NCBI GenBank assembly: GCA_037043455.1
Contig: JAWPHD010000006.1
Location: 1,054,001-1,118,000, forward strand
Source: Cyrtodaria siliqua
Lineage: Eukaryota; Mollusca; Bivalvia; Adapedonta; Hiatellidae
DNA: 64,000 bases
Direction: 5' to 3'
Part shown: piece after piece, positions 60,393 to 64,000 of the stretch
Layout of the letters: the number at the start of each line of letters is the position of its first letter
Position numbering within the stretch: position 1 is the first letter of the stretch
The notes under the pieces: generated by a model
Told to the model about the DNA's origin: nothing
Seen by the model: the letters and a program-made list of their open reading frames with translations, nothing else
Database searches by the model: none
Position numbers and translations under genes: made by a program

Positions 60393-60569
60393 CAATACCT
60401 CATACGGACAGTACTAGCATCAACTTCAAGAAAAATATGTGTAGTAAGAGGATCACCAGTTCAGCCAGCACAATATCATATCAGCATGCATATCCGAATG
60501 TTGACACAAGGTGGATCGTTGGCGACATTAACTGGACAGTTCATTGGAGTGGCTCAAAATAAGGGCTAA
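60393..60569 (+). CDS. Possible terminal exon with a HIG1-like motif
   Basis: A pyrimidine-rich tract ending ATCAG precedes the frame, giving a plausible acceptor, so the true start is probably upstream by splicing rather than the ATG at 60,384. The frame reads QYLIRTVLASTSRKICVV, a basic stretch, then AQYHISMHIRMLTQGGSLAT and LTGQFIGVAQNKG before the stop. HIRMLTQG fits the H/R-x-R-x3-Q-G part of the HIG1 signature, followed by a hydrophobic segment as in the second helix of HIG1 proteins, which are small mitochondrial inner-membrane assembly factors for respiratory complexes. An ATTAAA polyadenylation-type signal follows at 60,629-60,634. The first HIG1 helix was not located upstream. A second frame (60,377-60,562) is also open, which weakens the case. 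Confidence 0.35.
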   Translation, partial: QYLIRTVLASTSRKICVVRGSPVQPAQYHISMHIRMLTQGGSLATLTGQFIGVAQNKG

Positions 60570-60780
60570 TATGAAAATATAAATGTGTTTCTGTTAATCT
60601 GACCGGCAGTGCCCAATTTATTTATTGGATTAAAATGTTTTCTGAATTTTATTGGATTATATAAAAGTTTGTGGAATAACAGATGGCAGGAGGTGTATAT
60701 TACCGGTTATACCCAGAAGAAAAGTGAGTGGTCTTCCTCACCAAAAAAATAGCAGACAGATACATGTATATATATATAAC

Positions 60781-61164
60781 CAGGGTTCGACACTAACAGT
60801 GTCCCAGGATCCCGAGGATTCCAGATTTTCAGGTGGGATCCCTGCTTCTAGAAGCTGGGATTCCACTGGGAACCCTGATTTTGCCGTCAGGTTCTTATTA
60901 AGAACACACTTTATATATTATTTAATCGAAAATCCCCCAAAAATCCAGCACAAAAATTGTCCGAAAAGGTAATTCAGTTTGCCTTTCGTTCTACTTCTAT
61001 TATCGAGGATCCCTAATATTAATCGCTCTCGCTAGGTGCTTATTACGCCAGACTAAAATGCTCTTTGTTTTATGTGGGATCCCTAATGTTGAAGTGGGCA
61101 CCCTGATGTACAAAGTAGGGATTCCAGTTGAATCCCAGACACAAAATGTTAGTGTCATACCCTG
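60781..61164. mobile_element. 384-bp TIR element, CAGGGTTCGACACTAACA ends
   Basis: The left end is CAGGGTTCGACACTAACA and the right end is its inverse with two changes. TATAAC lies on both sides. The interior has GGGATCCCTGCTTC and GGGATTCCACTGGGA words repeated in inverted form. Ends of this type suggest hAT; the 6-bp match may be a worn 8-bp target duplication. No gene. Confidence 0.7.
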
Positions 61165-61671
61165 TATAACCCCACATATGTTCAAAATTACTTGCACCAT
61201 ATAAACAATACGGGCTGAGAGGTGCGCATATTAAAGGGACATGCAGCAATCATCCTTTTTTTAAACTCGAAAATGTTATAACTTATAATTTAAATATATG
61301 CAAGCGGGTGTAAAGTGAAAAAAAAATATTGATTAATCAATCGAGGTGCACATTTTAATGCTTGATAAAAACTTGATAAATGCTGTGTGTCCCTTTAATA
61401 AATAAAAACAATTATTGTATGATGCAATTTAATTTGTTATGTAATACCCTTTATATTTGGGATGTTTTGATGTAAATATTTGAAATAAAATGTTTTAAAT
61501 CAAATAAATAATTCATTTTGATATCTGACTTGTTATAGTTCTTGAGCTGGCTGTAGACCCCCCTCCCCCCCCCCCAGGGGGAATTTTGTAGGGTATGATT
61601 TTCTGAAAGAACATACATTAAGCTTCAAAATGAGACATGTGTGCCATCTGAGCGTTGGGGCTTTAGTGAGT

Positions 61672-62820
61672 TTTGGGGGAAAACGTTGCGTTTTTAGACG
61701 AAAATCGCCAAAATCTGGAATTATTTTTTAGAAAAAGAATGGAATATGTTAGAACCAATTTGAATAGATGGAATCTTTCTCGGAACGCATCTCTACATGT
61801 CCCACTATATAATTTATGGATCCGATACTTAAATATTGAGATTTTGGGTAAAAATGTTAAAAAATTGAATAAAATCGCTGATTTCTGTAATACATTGGGG
61901 GTATTTAATTAAAAATTAGAAATATATCTAATACAATAGAAAAAAGAAATATTGTAACCTTTTTGGGCAGGGCAAGGTCCAGTGGTTAAAAAGAAAAAAG
62001 TTCCAAACTGCATGATGTTTGAAAATGCCTTAATTTTGGGGCGAAAAATGTGTATTTTTGTCAAAAATCGCCGGAATCTGGAATTATTTTTTAAAATTAG
62101 TTTCAAAATAAACTGATCAAATTGAAGCAATAAAATGTTGTACAGCATATATATTCAAGTTTTTCCTGGCATCATATATAACATATGTGCTCAAATATCG
62201 GCATTTTAGGGCAAAATGTTGGAAAAAATGACAAAACTCACTGATTTCTGTAATCCATTTTGGGTATTGGGTTAAAATTTAGAAGAAAAAAAATTTAATA
62301 CAATAGAATAAGACATATTGTAACATTTTGGATAGCCAAAGGTCCAATAATTAAGTAGAAAAAATTCATGAACCATATGATGTTTAAAATATTGCCTTAA
62401 TTTTCAGGCGAAAAATGTGTATTTCCGTAAAAAATCAACGGAATCTCCAATTATCTTTTGAAAATAGTTTGAACATAAACTTATCAAATTGAAGCAATAC
62501 AATGTTGCACACTACATATCCAAGTCATTTATTGTATCAGATATAATATATATGCTCAAGTATTTATATTTTAGGGCAAAATGTTGAAAAAATGACTAAA
62601 ATCGCCGATTTCTGTAATGCATTGAGGTATTGGGAAACAATTAAAAGTGCATAGAAATAATGGGAAAAAAAATATTGTAACATTTTTGCAGTCCAATGTG
62701 CAATAATATACCAGAAAACCCATCAGAAGATGGTAAATGCTGCTTTATTTTGTTGGAGGAAAATGTGTTTTTAATAAAACATAAACGAAATCTGGATTGT
62801 TTTCTTCAAAAAGTAATTTA
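61672..62820 (+). repeat. About 360-bp satellite-like tandem repeat, three-plus units
   Basis: CGAAAAATGTGTATTT-type, CGGAATCTGGAATTATTTTT-type, GATTTCTGTAATNCATT-type and AAATATTGTAACATTTT-type words recur in fixed order with unit starts near 61,676, 62,038, 62,403 and 62,755. Units are diverged. Short frames within are not genes. Confidence 0.88.
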
Positions 62821-62839
62821 AACATACATGTTACAACGA

Positions 62840-62910
62840 CATATCGCCAGATGAGAGTAAAAAGTGCCGTCTTTCTTCTATGGAACATTCCTATTCTCAC
62901 CTGGCGATAT
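62840..62910. repeat. Hairpin with 16-bp stem
   Basis: ATATCGCCAGATGAGA and TCTCACCTGGCGATAT pair with one mismatch across a loop of about 39 nt. It sits just after the last satellite unit. A very small TIR element is possible. Confidence 0.75.
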
Positions 62911-63099
62911 TGCCATTGACCCATCATATGTTTCCAAGGAGTGCATGGCAGGCTGACATTTTATTTGCTCAAACAAGCCTGCTCTAGCTGATACCTTATG
63001 AGAATTTGTTAAAAAATGGCATGACAGAACCTCCCGAACAATACAACACATCATTTACTAGTTTTTGAGCTGGCTGTAGACACCCCCCCCCCCTCCTCC

Positions 63100-64000
63100 C
63101 GAACTCAGGTAGCCCTCCCCTTATACGGTCTAGCGACCGAGTGCCACGCCGTTGAGTCACAAAACCTGTGGGTCGGCCCAGAGGCCATCGGCATTGGGTC
63201 GCTCAAGGCTATTTCTCTCTATATAACTATACTGTATATAGCTCTAGGTTCTATGTTCGAGACCCGAACTCGGGAAGCCATCCCACTGAAACGACCTAGG
63301 GATTGAGTGCCACGCATAGCGAGAACCGTTGCCGCCGGCTGACCACCGTTCCCGTTGGGTCACAATACCTGTGGGTAGGCCCAGCGGCCGTCGGCTGCGG
63401 GTCGTTCAAAGCTATGTACTATATAGCTCTATGTGGCATGTTTGAGACACGAACTCAGGCAGCCTTCCCCCTGATACGACCTAGGGACCGAGTGCCACGC
63501 GTAGCGAGGACCGTTGCCGACGGCTGGCCACTGGTCCCGTTGTGTCATAAAATATGTGGGTCGGCAGAGCGGCTATCGGCCGAAGGTCGTTAAACGCTAT
63601 TTCCCTCTATTTAACTGTATATAACTCTATGTTACATGTTCAAGACTCGAACTCGGGTAGCCCACACCTTGATAAGACCTAGGGACCATGTACCACGCAT
63701 AGCGGGGACCTTTGCCGATGGCTGGCCTCCGGTCCCGTTGTGTCACAAAATATGTGGATCGGTCCAGCGGCCATCGGCCGATGGACGCTCAAAGCTATTT
63801 CTCTCTATACATATATAACTATACTGTATAAAGCTCTAGGTGAGTTACGAGGTTCGAGACCCGAACTCGGGTAGCCTCCCCACTGATACAGCCTAGCGAT
63901 TGAATGCCACGCGTTGCCGGGACCTTTGCCAACGGCTGCCCACTAGTCCCGTTGCGTTGTGACACCCAATCTGTGTCGGCCCAGCGGCCGTCGGCCGAAG
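63100..64000 (+). repeat. GC-rich tandem satellite, about 165-220 bp units, runs off the window
   Basis: Five unit starts (CGAACTCRGGTAGCC words near 63,101, 63,265, 63,448, 63,648 and 63,865). Each also holds GACCTAGGGACCGAGTGCCA, CGTTGCCGACGGCTGGCC, GTGGGTCGGCCCAGCGGC-type and CTCTATATAACTATACTG-type words. Unit length varies by indels. GC content is much higher than in the rest of the window. The 96- and 60-residue frames are periodic by-products. Confidence 0.9.

Noticed and set aside
63303..63593. 96-residue frame and a similar 60-residue frame at 63,636
   Set aside because: Periodic by-products of the GC-rich satellite.

Overview
The window looks like nuclear DNA of a mollusc, most likely a bivalve. 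It is AT-rich, has almost no long open reading frames, and is packed with tRNA-derived SINEs, terminal-inverted-repeat (TIR) elements and tandem repeats. The only host-type protein code I recognise is a TRIM-like coiled-coil plus beta-propeller exon, of a kind I associate with expanded bivalve gene families. Species is not determined. There are no bacterial genes, operons or CRISPR arrays. Nearly every open frame is short and falls inside repeats.

Layout. (1) 1-31,990: one segment present three times head to tail. Copy A is 1-10,527 and starts with a 60/61-bp minisatellite, copy B is 10,528-25,017, and copy C is 25,018-31,990 and is cut short. Comparing the copies base by base gives empty sites for later insertions. 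A carries a decayed Crypton-type tyrosine-recombinase element (5,728-7,290). B carries two rolling-circle-like elements joined head to tail (16,081-21,768). C carries a 962-bp element with internal tandem repeats (25,292-26,253). B and C share a SINE that A lacks (15,105 and 30,253). A SINE at 24,215, close to the B/C junction, is absent from the matching place in A. (2) 31,991-33,390: no recognised feature. (3) 33,390-40,690 and 47,980-51,800: a second, older duplicated segment. Each copy carries a minus-strand TRIM-like exon with a coiled coil and beta-propeller blades. Both copies are disrupted, at different places. The first copy is interrupted by a 3.5-kb element with about 355-bp TIRs (35,586-39,104) that holds two SINEs and a small TIR element, and then by a LINE tail (about 40,700-41,495). 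The second copy is interrupted by a 175-bp insert and by a TTAA-flanked TIR element. (4) 41,594-42,412: a foldback-like element built from permutations of an 8-bp word and its complement. (5) 42,420-47,980: mostly unassigned DNA, a local 0.95-kb duplication with a 5'-truncated SINE in one copy, and an inverted copy of a repeat family found in the triplicated region. (6) 51,800-58,100: SINEs, degenerate tandem repeats, and a 1.8-kb inverted repeat with a tRNA-like unit in each arm. (7) 58,560-60,640: a possible real gene, with a YY1-like ATGGCGGC start region, good splice sites, and a last exon resembling the C-terminal half of a HIG1 domain. (8) 61,670-62,820 and 63,100-64,000: two unrelated satellites, AT-rich (about 360 bp) and GC-rich (about 200 bp), separated by a conserved short motif followed by poly-C.

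The window has no pathway to reconstruct. Its value is as a record of transposition, since both duplications supply matched filled and empty sites for at least seven insertions. The strongest candidates for something undescribed are the head-to-tail rolling-circle pair with different cargo, the foldback element, the 3.5-kb long-TIR element and the inverted repeat with convergent tRNA-like units. All coordinates were read by eye, so boundaries are good to a few bases where target-site duplications are cited and looser elsewhere.
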